A stretch of 64,000 nucleotides of DNA from Mytilus galloprovincialis (Eukaryota > Mollusca > Bivalvia > Mytilida > Mytilidae), in assembly GCF_965363235.1 (NCBI RefSeq), contig NC_134849.1:58175122-58239121 (forward strand), in the 5' to 3' direction. The notes under the pieces were generated by a model. That model was given only the letters and a program-made list of their open reading frames with translations. It was not told the DNA's origin and did not search any database. A program made the translations under genes and the position numbers. Shown here one piece after another: positions 34,345-46,063 of this stretch (position 1 is the stretch's first letter; the number at the start of each line of letters is the position of its first letter).

Positions 34345-34425
34345 TCGTCTAAACATCAACCCAACAATGTTAGATCTATAAATTTGCTTTCGCAAAATTT
34401 GTGTTCTTCCCTCGCCGGGATTTAT
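34345..34425 (-). repeat. Inverted copy of the SINE tail
   Basis: 'aactcgtctaaacatcaacc' and 'ttcttccctcgccgggat' are the reverse complement of the tail after the B-box of the SINE at 33667. With that copy it forms ~85 bp inverted arms around ~420 bp. Confidence 0.75.
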
Positions 34426-35242
34426 TGATTAATTATTATTATTATTGGTACAAATTAATGTTATTATCTTTTGTCGTGGTGTATATATATTCACGAAAGT
34501 CGCGGTATGTATATAATCTCGAAAATAAATCAAATCGAATTGAAACACAGTCTTTCAACTGAAATCTTGTTGTTCATCTATGTATGTAAATTGATCGTAC
34601 ATTGATAATATGACATGTTTATCAACCTGTTAATTAGTTAAATAGACAAACAAGATTATTGTCAGCAGGTGTCAAGTAGAAACTATTAAAAGATCAAAGA
34701 AACAATAATGACTCAAGATAAGTAGCAGTTGTTATCGATTGATTTACAAACATATATGTAGAGAATGAGACAATGTTTTTGAAGGATTAACTGTACTCGT
34801 TTAATTACAAACAAAAGTGACGCAACCATTTTAACCTTCTCTAGCGTAGATGGCTTACATTTTCTTGAACCTATCAACGTTTTAGCATATTGAAAATCAA
34901 ATGAAGAATGACAAACGATTAAATCAAAAATGAAATTCGTATATTAGCACCGTAAATCTTACAACTAACAATTTTACGCATTTACTTTTATCACAGTTGA
35001 CTAGATGGATATATGAATATACTTTCAAAACACTCTATATTAACACACTAGACACTAACTTAAGATAAAACAAAAACATTCGGAAAAAATATGTTTAATA
35101 AATACCTGCGAATTTGTTTGAAATACACGAAAATGAATTCCGGCGAAAATAATTACAATAACAGTACATAGTTTGTCAGTAATTTGCATAACACGTAACA
35201 ATTAAGATACCTTCTTTTTGCAATATTTCAGATTTTGTTTAA

Positions 35243-35406
35243 GAAATAATTCATGGAAGCCATAGATTTGTTGGAAATTTACACATGGCCTGGGCCGTGA
35301 TATTCGAATTTTATCCTGAGCGTTAGCGAGGGATAAAATTAACGAATATCACGGCGCAGGCCATGTGTAAATTTCCAACAAATCTATGGCTTCCATGAAT
35401 TATTTC
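35243..35406. repeat. 164 bp near-perfect palindrome
   Basis: 'gaaataattcatggaagcca' at 35243 is mirrored at 35387-35406. Arms of about 75 bp pair with few mismatches down to a 'tgagcgttagcga' loop. Foldback/MITE form; no coding capacity. Confidence 0.9.
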
Positions 35407-36764
35407 GATTCTAATAGGACAAATACGATCATTAAAAAACTGAAGCGATGATGGGTATACCGTGTGTGTGGCTGTTCTATTTTACCCACTGTTCGATAAA
35501 TGTAAAACAAATCTAATAAACCTGCATGAATGATTTCTTAACTAACCGCTAGAAAAAAATGTGATTACTTTTTTTACTTTTCAGTAAACCCAACATTTGC
35601 AATTTTAGATTTGCTTTTTTTATCGTAAGCTACCGTCAAATTCACTGTTGACATGTTGTAACCAAGGAGCCGCCATGTTGACTTGCTGAAATCCGTAAAT
35701 GTGCGAATATTGCAATAGAACAAAAAACAAGCAACACCTACCTCAATACTTTATTTTAATGCAATTGTATCCGAGTTTAGAAGGTAAACGCAATAGAAAA
35801 ACCTTCAGCTTTGACGTTTTCATTCGTATGACGTCATGTTTTGAAATGACGTTAATGCGCAAAAATCATTGCTGGAATTTCTCGGAATTTTAATTTGTTT
35901 TGTTTTTGTCCATTTTTCCGTTCTCTAATGTGTAAATTCTTTTTGTTATGCATCAGAATCAGAATAAATGTTCTGTAGGGTTTTATTCAATTGTAATTGT
36001 TAACACAGCGAAATCCACAACCGTTTACACATAGGTTACGATACATGTGGATTTACGTGGGAGGCATATTTAAACAGCCATTTGTGTACATCTTGGAGTC
36101 TGCGCTAAGTATAGATATATCGAGAATTTTATCACGGTGTTGTTTACAAAGCGAAAGAAGCACGTCATATTAGAATGACATTTAAGTTTGCATGTTATGA
36201 GAAAAGAAAGTAAAAACTATTTGATGACTGTGTCATGTCCAGCCGCTATTTGAATGCATATTAGGACGATATCGTAGTAAATTGATGTGAATACATTTGA
36301 TTCTTTCTTAACCAAATGTTTTAAAACAAATAGGTATATCAGAACGATCATGACAAAACAAACAGAAGTAGTAAATACACAATGAAATAACAATACATAT
36401 AGTAAAATATGATTCCATATAGCAAATATATGTTACAAATGAAATACAAATGAAATACAAATCAAATTAGAAACAGGGTTCGAAATATATATTTTCCTCA
36501 GTTGCATACAATCTTTTATATTAGTAGCGCGTAAATCTACAGCTTACTAAACACTTAATTCAAAAAATACCTAATAGTCCTTTACTTCTTGAATACATGA
36601 TGAAAATGACGTAAAAAGAATTGTAAAACCCTTAAAAAGACATTAATTTTATTTGTGTTCCCAACTTTTTAATTAAAGCTATAGAATGTACTATATAGCT
36701 AATTTCGCGCCAGATGCTTAGTTTGATAATTATATATGTTTCGATAGTAGGTCAATAAAATTGA

Positions 36765-37085
36765 GCATAAACATGGGGGATATGTCAAAGGGACAACAAC
36801 CCGACCAAAGAGCAGACAACAGGTTAAAGCCACCAATGGGTCTTCAACACAGCGATAACATTCCGCTACCAAAGGTGGTCCTCATCTGGCCCCTTAAAAA
36901 AATTGTGGATAAGTTCAGTGAAAATGGATGTCACACTAATACAAACTAAAAAAAAAACAAAAAAAACAAGACTAACAAAGACAAGAGGCTTTTGACCTAG
37001 AACGAGCGCAAAAAAGAGGCGGTGTTAAACATGTTTTGTGAGATATATACCCTCCCCTATACCTTAAACCAATGTATGATAACGA
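36765..37085 (+). repeat. Dispersed repeat C
   Basis: 'gggggatatgtcaaagggac', 'cgaccaaagagcagacaaca' and 'caccaatgggtcttcaacac' recur inverted at 59430-59605. The 62-residue frame in it (36761-36949) is repeat-derived. Confidence 0.7.
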
Positions 37086-37239
37086 ATCACATAGCACAGT
37101 TAAACTCAAAGTCCGAGTCCGATGTTAGAAGGTATTACCAGCACAGTAGTCAGCACTTGACATGAATATCAATTATATGGTCATTTTTTTTTTAAATTTC
37201 CTTTTACAAAACTTTGAATTTTCGAAAAACACAGGATTT

Positions 37240-37435
37240 TCTTATCCCAGGAATATATTACCTTAGGCGTATTTGGCACAACCTTTTGGAACTTTGGATC
37301 CTCAATGCTCTTTAACTTTGTACTTGTTTGGCTTTATAACTATTTTGATCTGAGCGTCACTAATGAGTCTTATGTAGACGAAACGCGTGTCTGGCGCAAA
37401 AATATAAATCCTGGTACCTTTGATAACTAATTACA
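37240..37435 (-). repeat. Dispersed repeat D, minus-strand copy
   Basis: 'cgtcactaatgagtcttatg' and 'tagacgaaacgcgtgtctgg' are the reverse complement of the D core. Confidence 0.65.
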
Positions 37436-37509
37436 ATAGATAACAAATGAAACTAAGCAAAATGACAATGATATATAAATTAACAAAGGACATAAATAGG
37501 CCATAATGA

Positions 37510-37680
37510 TAATGTTTATAAATAAAGGCAACAGTAGTCTACTGCTGTTCGAAAGTCATAAATCGATTGAGGGAAAACAGATTTAACTAAAACTATGGGA
37601 AACACATCAAATATAAGAGGAAAACAACGAATCAACAGAAACACTAAAGTGCAACAATAAAGTGTAATATGCATAGCTAT
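37510..37680 (+). repeat. Dispersed repeat A
   Basis: 'aaaggcaacagtagtctact' then 'aaactatgggaaacacatca', as in the other A copies. Confidence 0.65.
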
Positions 37681-38912
37681 ATATCTTCTATTTCTAAAGG
37701 GTTTATTTAAAGAAGTTATGATTAATCGGGGTTAATTTAATCAATTAATCAATATGTCAACTGGTTATTTCAAAATATAAGCATAATGAATAGATATGAT
37801 AAACATTATTCCGTTTCATGTACATAAAGGTAGGTCAAGAAATTTCTTATTTCTTTTAAATTGAAAGTTGTTTAATAGCATGTATATAACTTTTGCCCAA
37901 TCTTGAAATTTTTTTATGAATATATCTGACTATTTTCTATTTTCATTTAACAATTCTGAAATGACATGTGTTCGGGTTTACAACGTTGCTATAAACAAAA
38001 AAAAATATCAAATTAGTTATAATCTAGAATCAAAAATTAATCAATAAGTGCTGCATGTTGCATCAATTACTAACATATAATTGTTTCGTTATCTTTACGT
38101 TATTTCTACGAAATGTGTCTTTAATGAAAAAGAAAGTCGGTGAATCCCTTTGAATACATATATATGTTGTGATCGTATTTCGGTACTTGATCGTTGTCCT
38201 GTATTTAGATAAACCCCGATGTTTTGAAATATCCTTTCTTGAATGGTAAATATTTCATGAATAAAACCGGTTAAATGTTTGTTCACTGTTGATTAAATAT
38301 TGTATGATAAATGATGAATTGATAACGTTAGCCTGTGTATTATTTTAATATTTCTAAATTGGGGATTCATTTAGATCTAGTATTTAATTATCGGAACCTT
38401 ATTTAAGTACGTATTTGTATTTTATTTACAGATTTCCAGTAAGTATTTCATCATAAAACGGTGAAATACGTGACTGATTTTTTCTGGAGTCTGAGTCAAT
38501 GTTGTTTTAAACTAGTGGGTTTCCACATTTATAATTGGCAATCTATTGATATGCTATTTATATTCATTACTATTAAAGCGTACTTAACGCAGATTAACTG
38601 ATTATTTAACTATTGTATTGAGATTGATTGTTATTCTCTGTTTTCATAAAAGTCTGACGAAATAATAACAATTTAGAAATACGCTCTTGACTTTTTATTT
38701 GCATTTTGAATAGTTTTGACAAACCGCTCGCAAAACGCATACATACAAAATATATATATGTTGTCACTGGCTCAGACTAACTTACAAATATAATTATTTT
38801 CTGTGACTGTATCTTACATTAATTTGTAGGCTCCTTTTTGTAGGCTCCTTTACTATAGATAATTTAGCTGATCTGTAAGAATAACATCTCTATGCCTATA
38901 TATCATGTACTA

Positions 38913-39165
38913 TAGTATGACGCTAGATTAAAACTGACGTGGAAAGGTTACAACCGGATACCGAAAGCTTCATTTTTATGAAGCCCAGGTGGTCGTGTGG
39001 TCTAGCGGGACGGATACAGTGCAGGCTATTTGGTGTCACGATATCTCAGTAACATGGGTTCGAATCCCGGCGATGGAAGAACAAAACATTTGCGAAAGCT
39101 AATTTACAGATCTGAAATTGTTTGGTTGATGTTGAGACGAGTTGTATATACATAATGTACACAGC
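38913..39165 (+). mobile_element. tRNA-Leu-like SINE, copy 2
   Basis: Same leader, A-box (ggtggtcgtgtggtctagcg), B-box (gggttcgaatccc) and tail as the 33667 copy. Confidence 0.7.
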
Positions 39166-39354
39166 CATGTACCACCATCACTGCTGGTGATGCGATGGAT
39201 AAATCTGTTGTAGAGTTGTCACTGGCTCAGACGTACTTATAAATATAATTATTTTCTGTGACTGTATCTTACATTAATTTGTAGGATCCTTTACTATAGA
39301 TAATTTAGCTGATCTGTAAAAATAACATCTCCATGCCTTATACATCATGTACTG

Positions 39355-39590
39355 TAGTACGACGCTAGATTAAATTTGACGTGGAAAGGTAACACCCGGC
39401 CACCGGAAGCTTCATTTTTATGAAGCCCAGGTGGTCGTGTGGTCTAGCGGGACGGCTACAGTGCAGGCGATTTGGTGTCAGATATCTCAGTAACATGGGT
39501 TTGAATCCCGGCTAGGGAAGAACAAAAAATTTGCTAAAGCAAATTTAAAGATCTAACATTGTTGGGTTGATGTTTAGACGAGTTGTATAT
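39355..39590 (+). mobile_element. tRNA-Leu-like SINE, copy 3
   Basis: Same layout; the B-box is altered to GGGTTTGAATCCC. Confidence 0.7.
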
Positions 39591-40309
39591 ATATATACGT
39601 ACTTATATATATCCTCAAGATAATTTGATGATCAATGTAAATGTGGATTTGATAACTTACAGGTTATATATTGATTAAATCTTATTAAACAGCATTTTCA
39701 CTAAGTCATTCAGTACATTTCTGAACCAGTGTAAACCTTTTATTCGTACGTATTCTATGGAACACATTCGAACGTCTCAAGTATCCCCATGGTTACTTGC
39801 ATAGGTTAATTATGTACCGGGCCTTCATTTTGATAGCAATATGTTGGTTGATGCTTATCCTTATAACCTGTGTAGTTGCCGTGGTGCACACGTTTTATAA
39901 AAACTATGATCAGTAAGTAAATGATTAATAAAAGTGATCCAACGTCCATCTTTGTCTGAAACTATGAGATAAAAAAGAAAAAAACCATTTTGTTGTTTTT
40001 CTAATTGATATTTATCAGAATATATTCTGAATACCTCAGCAGGCATAACATTAGTAAATAGATATATAAAACAAAGAAAGCATAGAATGAACTTCTGCTA
40101 ATAAAATCCTTCGAAATGCAAAATGTATTATAATCAATGAGCATTCATATACAAACTTATTGAACACAAATCTCATAATGATAACCATGAAAGATAATTC
40201 TTAAAAAACTGTTCAATTAAAACAATGATCCCTTTTCAAATTTCAAGTTTAAAGACATATCATATCATATGATTTAAATGCAGTGTTGATTTGATAAATA
40301 AAGTAATAG

Positions 40310-40545
40310 TCTACAGGTCTACGGCCTTCAACACGGAGCTTTGGCTTACACCAAACAGCAAGCTATAAAGAGCCCCAAAAATCACTAGTGTAAAACCATT
40401 CAAACGGGAAAACCAACGGTCTAATCTATATGAAAACGAGAAACGATAAACACGTATGAACTATATAAACAGATGACAGCTACTGTACATAGGATTCCTG
40501 ACTGAGGACAAGTGCAAACATTTGCAGCGGGATTAAATGTTTTAA
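40310..40545 (+). repeat. Dispersed repeat E, second copy
   Basis: 'acggccttcaacacggagct', 'caagctataaagagcc' and 'gggaaaaccaacggtctaat' match 6575-6795. Confidence 0.65.
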
Positions 40546-40638
40546 TGGTACCAAACCGTGTCCCTTTCTGAAACAATAAATCTATATTAAAACCATATAA
40601 CCGCAAATATTCAAATATCAAATCACGTAACTATGTAA

Positions 40639-40878
40639 TTGAACCTCTGTTTCAATATCTGCCTCGCTTATAACAATCAAGTAAACATCGTGATCCAAAC
40701 AGTAATCAAATCAGCATTATATCCAGCATATGTAGACGCCGCTGGAACTGTGGTACATATAAATGGAAAACCAAAACAAGGAAGATGTAATCATCCCTTT
40801 AATGTCAACGTTTCTTATACGGATGTAACAAAAGATGTTACTTGGTCTGTGGTACTTTTTATTTCAAGTCCAATTTAA
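40639..40878 (+). CDS. Unrecognised open frame
   Basis: 79 residues, with a soluble-looking stretch (DAAGTVVHINGKPKQGRC, then NVNVSYTDVTKDVTW). Composition is less AT-biased than most chance frames here, but I recognise no family and see no convincing splice sites. It could be an exon of an unseen gene or chance. Confidence 0.15.
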   Translation: MNLCFNICLAYNNQVNIVIQTVIKSALYPAYVDAAGTVVHINGKPKQGRCNHPFNVNVSYTDVTKDVTWSVVLFISSPI

Positions 40879-41367
40879 CAGACGGGTTCAGTATTGTTAT
40901 ATCTTATTCATGTTCATGTTCATGTTCAGGTTTGGTTATATTCATTATTTAAAGATATCATAAATATGGTTTAATACCGGCATTAAGCTTGAAACATACT
41001 CATAGAAGAGAAGAATTTATCACTCAGTTCGTGAAGATGTTTAGTCTCTATTGATTGAAGTCCTTGCTACTAAATTACCAAATATTTAACAGTATTTTCA
41101 AACAAACGACTGACATCACAACTTTTAAAAGTTTACATTGATCACATTGTACTTTACTATATCTTTTTATTGTGATAATGTACATTCATTGAATATATTT
41201 GATATACCTTCGATAAAAAAACTTCAAGTAAACGATATAAAATATATGACGTGTCTTTGCGATCGTTAAAGGTTTTACTGCGTTTGAAGAGAAAAACAGA
41301 TTTATATTTCAAAATTTAAAATCACAAACATAGCATAGTCTGTAGTATTATTTTATTTCGTTTTTAG

Positions 41368-41443
41368 ATGAATGAAGTATCCGCTGAATCATTTTTAGAT
41401 TATACATTCGAAGCAATAACGCAACAAACAAGGCATATAGAAG
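41368..41443 (+). CDS. Possible small internal exon
   Basis: A T-rich tract ending TTTTTAG is followed by 76 open bases reading MNEVSAESFLDYTFEAITQQ then TRHIE, and a consensus donor GAAG/GTAAGT. The splice sites are good and only one frame is open. No partner exon with matching phase was found nearby and the product is unknown. Confidence 0.25.
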
Positions 41444-41474
41444 GTAAGTAATTTGTTTAAAATGATTTAAAAGT

Positions 41475-42460
41475 TATTTATCGAAGAGAAGACAAAGAGT
41501 TATCCTAGGAGGACAGACCTCTGATGTGTATAGCATTAAAGCAGGTGTACCCCAGGGCTCAATTTAAATCCCTGCATTATTTTTATTATTCATAAACGAT
41601 ATTGTATGTGACATGTAATGCAACATAAGACTTTTTGCTGACGATACATCATTATATATAGTTGTTTAAGTTATCGCGTAATATTCTACAAGTTATATAT
41701 ATTCATCAGGCCTATTCTCGAATATGCGGATACTGTGTGGGATAACATACAAATTTATTTAAAGGACAAACTAGAGAGCATTCAAATAGAAGCGGCTCGT
41801 ATAGTCACAGGTGCCACTAAGCTTTGCTCTAGATCTAATCTTTATAATGATACTGGGTGGGTATCTCTGAGTGAAAGACGATCCAGACATAAAATTATTA
41901 AGTTCACGAGGGAATGTTTAATGATCAAGCTTCTAATTATCTTTGTAGTCTCGTACCTCAACAACTTTATCAAATCTATAACTATAATACTAGAAGTGCA
42001 TTTAACGTTCAAAATATGAACTGCAGAACTACCTTTTCTCAAAATTCTTTCCTACCATCTGTTATTCGTGATTAGAACAGGCTTCCACAAGATGCTAGAT
42101 GCAATCCTTCAAAATTTACACTTAAGAATTATATAAATCGAGATACAAAGAAAGTCCCTACATATTATAATGCTGGTTTTAGAAAAGGCCAAATACTTCA
42201 CGCCAAACTCTGGTTGAACTGCAGTGGCTTAAATGAACACCTTTCCAGAAAAATATTGTTCTTTCCAGCCTCTGTATATTTGGGCAAGTTGAGAACAGCA
42301 CACACTATTTGATGTCATTATTATAGACTCATCAGGACACAAACCATTTATACTCTACCAATATATAATATACAAGCATTATTATCAGGTAGTGATCTTA
42401 TCAGTGATAAAGAAAACGAAAATATTTTTAAAGTTGTATAAAGATTTATTTTAGAAACAG
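41475..42460 (+). mobile_element. Decayed non-LTR retrotransposon (LINE), Jockey/CR1-like 3' part
   Basis: Plus-strand frames show the RT signature AGVPQGS near 41541 and LFADDTSLYI near 41630. After a gap, the C-terminal region follows (RPILEYADTVWDN... and RIVTGATKL..., 41705-41840), then further tail pieces to about 42460. The segment between the FADD box and the C-terminal region is deleted, and the frame is broken by stops (the RT core runs into a stop after the GS of AGVPQGS). The order and spacing suit a Jockey/CR1-type LINE truncated at its 5' end. Confidence 0.75.
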
Positions 42461-43019
42461 GGAGATTTGGTCCATAATAATTATTATTATGTCGATGTCG
42501 ATTAAGATGTTGAAACGTTATTTAAAGTAACCTTATTTTCGAAACATTTACATGTTTCTCAGCTACATGGACCATAATTATAGAAAAAATTAGTTGATCA
42601 CATTTTCGATCAAACTGACTTCTGAGTAACGGCCAAACCACAGAATTCTTATATATATAAACATGTTAAATAAGAATTGAAAATTATAATATACGAGTTT
42701 CTTATACAATGTTCCTCATTTTGTCATTTTGTTTTTTAAAGGGAGACGGATTTATATAAGTTTTTCTTGTTTCCGAATCCCTGTATTTATATTGTTTAAT
42801 TATGTTTCGTGCACTTTTTAAAAATAAAATATTGTTTAAACTAAGTAATTTGTTCCCTAATATGCATAAAGGTTTTGATTGAAATTTGTGGACATTTGAA
42901 ACCAGAATACCATTTTTTTTTGAAATTGTTTTTGTTCGGAAACAGGTTATAAGCAACAAACCTATCTTGCAACAAATGTATATTGAATAAAAAATGAAAT
43001 TCAAATAAAGACAAAAGTA

Positions 43020-43130
43020 TACCGTTGTATTATAGCCAGGAAATAACAGAAACTAAAACTAGGGGAAAACATCTATAAAAGGAAAAAAAAAACGGAACAA
43101 CAGAAACACAAAATTCTAACAAATACAATC
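43020..43130 (+). repeat. Fragment of dispersed repeat A
   Basis: 'acagaaactaaaactagggg' and 'cggaacaacagaaacacaaa' match the middle of repeat A. Confidence 0.45.
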
Positions 43131-43284
43131 AATAGCAGCGCCAAGAGCGCATACTACGCTCGTCGTCTTTTGAAAAAACATAATAATTGTTTTTTGGAAT
43201 ATCACGGGGGTTGTTCAGGAAGTCATGCTAAATATATCCTGGATCATTCGTTATTCCTGCTCAATAGGAAGTTTATATAAGAGA

Positions 43285-43380
43285 CGCCGGATGGACAGAC
43301 AGACGGACAAACGGACGGACAAACGGACGTCAGACATTTATATACCATAATGCGTCCCGTTAATATTTTGACGGGCGTAT
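43285..43380 (+). repeat. GACGGAC module ending in a hairpin
   Basis: 'gatggacagacagacggaca' and further GACGGACAAAC words, then ATAATGCGTCCCGT-TAATATTTTG-ACGGGCGTATAA, a stem of 7-8 bp. The design (simple repeat, ATAATG, hairpin, A-rich) parallels the hairpin modules at 28.5 and 30 kb. Confidence 0.6.
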
Positions 43381-44786
43381 AAAAACGAACATACATAAAA
43401 ACAGACTATGTGATGATAAAAATATCCCAGTATTATATATGTTGTACATCTAAGCTGATCCAAGCTCGAGGTAACATTTTCGGTGTAGATAAATATTAAA
43501 AATCATGATGTTAAACAAAATAAAAAATGTCTTTTGGTAATCTGAATTATGTTCCTTGATATCATTGTTTATGTCCTCATCGGCATTCCCATTGTGGTCA
43601 AACCTCAAACAGGACGTCTTTAAAGAAAATGCACGAAAAAATCAAAAGTAGATCCGGGGACTTAATAAGGTATTTCAAAATCTTTATTCAATAAAAATTT
43701 TCAAAAGACATGTGAGTATAAATGGGTAGAACATGGAAAGATGAAAGCAAAATATCATAGTATTTTTAAAATAAATGCATAATAAATATGTTTAACTTCG
43801 AGGGAATAAAACCTAAAAGCAACTAAAATTTAGCATCATGTAAGTCCCATTTTATAAATGCGTTTGTCGCTCCAGTATTTACTCAGTATTAATCATCTCG
43901 AAGACTCTTGGGAATCAAGCTGTATAATCAATTTCCTTTCATTATAGCCAGAAGAATGTTGTTTTGAAATTTGATATAGGGAAGGAAACTAGCAACGGTA
44001 AGTCATGTTTTGTTATTTTGTAAATCTAAGATTGAATTGTTGACATATTAGCCTACGTAAGTTTTGTAATTATCTATATTTTGGAGATTATTATTCGTTA
44101 ATTCAAAACAATAATACAGTCTGATGTCTCTCAAATTATTAGTAATGACCCTATATTTATTGTACAAACTTTATTAATAACCAGTCCGCTCCTTGAATGT
44201 ATCAACAAATTGATATTCAATAATCGCATACATTTGAAGTACTAACAAACTTTTCGAGTGCTGATCTTTCAAAATTACGAAGTTTAATATTTCATCAGAG
44301 AATTTAAAGTATGGTGCGAAGGATTTCGAAAATGCATAATATGTATTTAAAAAAAACATTCCAGGACCAAGTTGCAGTATGTTTAAAAAACTGATGCGAT
44401 AGATAGTAAAGGGACAATTAAACTCATAAGTCGAAACTAAACTAACAACACCATAGCAAAAACGTAAAGTATCAAAGGCAAAACACTATAGAAAAGTCGA
44501 CATGAAAAACGAAAGTCTGGTAAAAACGAAACTTAGTTTTAGTTTAGTGTTTAAAGTTTATTTATAAGACACTACAGTTTTTGAGATTAAACGTTGAAAG
44601 ATGTGTAGTTTGAATTTGTTTTAATATGTATCTTACAGTTAAATCATCCTACAAAACACACTATTCTGAATCCGATCCGACCAGTCTTTTTAACTTCTAC
44701 AAAAGAGAAAAGCTAATACAATCAATTTTAGATGTATTTCATTGATGTCTATTTCACTAAGAATTCATGATCCTTTAGACATGTTT

Positions 44787-45194
44787 TCATAATTTTATAT
44801 GTGCAACATCGATATTTTTGTTGAAAAGGAAAGATGATAGGAGATATGGCATTTCTATCCTGTTAACAATTGTCGTAAGCAAGGAGGGCCACAATGAGTT
44901 CTTCAGTAAAACGTTCAAAATGTTTGCCAAAGTTTGCAAATAGTCAGGTTTCACGAACTTCACCCATATTGATGACGCCACAAGTTCATCACTTATGAAG
45001 CAATTTCTAAAAATCTGTTTAAACTGATTTAATTGAACATTAGAACATGTTTTCATAAAATAATTCATATTAATTTCTGGGGTTAAAATCATGCGTGACT
45101 TTTTGCCAAATTTGGCAAACTTTTTGAAAGTTTTTCTGAAGAAAAATAATAACAGAACAGAAATACTATATGTCCTATTACCTTTCCTTTTCAT
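44787..45194 (-). CDS. Unrecognised 135-residue open frame
   Basis: The frame from ATG 45194 is Lys/Asn/Leu-rich with no motif I know. It is one of the longer ATG-initiated frames outside elements and arrays, but AT-rich DNA gives such frames by chance. Low support as a gene. Confidence 0.15.
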   Translation of the reverse strand: MKRKGNRTYSISVLLLFFFRKTFKKFAKFGKKSRMILTPEINMNYFMKTCSNVQLNQFKQIFRNCFISDELVASSIWVKFVKPDYLQTLANILNVLLKNSLWPSLLTTIVNRIEMPYLLSSFLFNKNIDVAHIKL

Positions 45195-46005
45195 GTAGGT
45201 TAATATTGTTTATAAACTTTAATTATTGTTTATTTTAGTATAGCACGAATGTGCATTTTTAAACCAAAAAGACCACGCAGATATCAGACGAAGATAATAA
45301 GGTAAACAAATTAAATGTATAAGTCATTATTGCTCTGTTGTATTTTGTATTTATATTTTTCGTTTTTCGTAGTTTTTCGTTTTCTGTTTGTTTCGTATTT
45401 GGTAAGGTTACTTAATGGTATTTAATTCATTGTATTACATTAGCTTTGACATCTATTCAACTTTTCTTATTTATCAATGAACGGAGTTTTGTATATAATC
45501 ATTCGCCTTGACACAACTATAGATGTTTATGTACAGATTTCAACTAATTTTCTTCTGACTTTACGACTCATTCATATATTCGAAGAAAAAAAGGTTAAGA
45601 AAGCAATAAAGCCAAGAGATGGTCATTTAGTCATTTAGTAGATTGTTGAAACGATTAAAACTTTTTTAAAAAATACTGTGTAGAAATGCATGAGTAAATC
45701 GATGTTTTTGTTCGTGAATTTGTATAAAGAAAATTAAACATATTCTCTCCACCAATTCGTGTAAATGTATGCTATTAGACCTATCTCCTAACCTGTTTGT
45801 TTCTGTTTGAAGTTAATGCGATCTCCATTTTTTTACACGCCACTTATACACTCGGGTATATTGAATTAAGTGAACATATTTTACCTACATTTTGATATCA
45901 CATGAACAAAATCGGTTGGAAGAATAGGTCGTTTTTATAACTTTTCTATTTTCATACTTCTTTTAACTATTATGAATATAAAGAGGACAACATAATGTTT
46001 CATAC

Positions 46006-46063
46006 TGGATAACATTGTTTTTCCTGCTGATATCTGTATTTGGATCACATGCTCAGGATTCAG
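46006..46063 (+). CDS. Signal-peptide exon of the first Ig gene
   Basis: Reads WITLFFLLISVFGSHAQDS in phase 1 to the donor CAG/GTAAGT. The hydrophobic core and the small residues before AQDS fit a cleavable signal peptide. The nearest ATG (45995) is in another frame and meets a stop within six codons; the signal frame is itself closed by a TAA just upstream. The 5' border is therefore unknown. Confidence 0.5.

Larger units (their letters stand above)
38761..39590 (+). repeat. 455 bp tandem duplication carrying two SINEs
   Basis: 'ttgtcactggctcagac' at 38761 recurs at 39216, each followed by the same ~150 bp and then by a tRNA-Leu-like SINE (heads at 38983-39075 and 39424-39515). Because flank and SINE are repeated together, the SINE was probably duplicated with its flank rather than inserted twice. 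The second copy lacks the 'tttttgtaggctcc' duplication of the first. Confidence 0.8.

Noticed and set aside
43948-43997. Possible 50 bp exon between TTATAG and a GTAAGT donor
   Set aside because: Only one frame is open and it enters in phase 2, which does not fit the phase 1 exit of the candidate exon at 41368-41443. No other partner was found.
45239-45301. Possible exon reading RMCIFKPKRPRRYQTKII between TTTTAG and GTAAAC
   Set aside because: The phase is incompatible with neighbouring candidate exons and with the first Ig gene's signal exon; it is a basic, low-information peptide.
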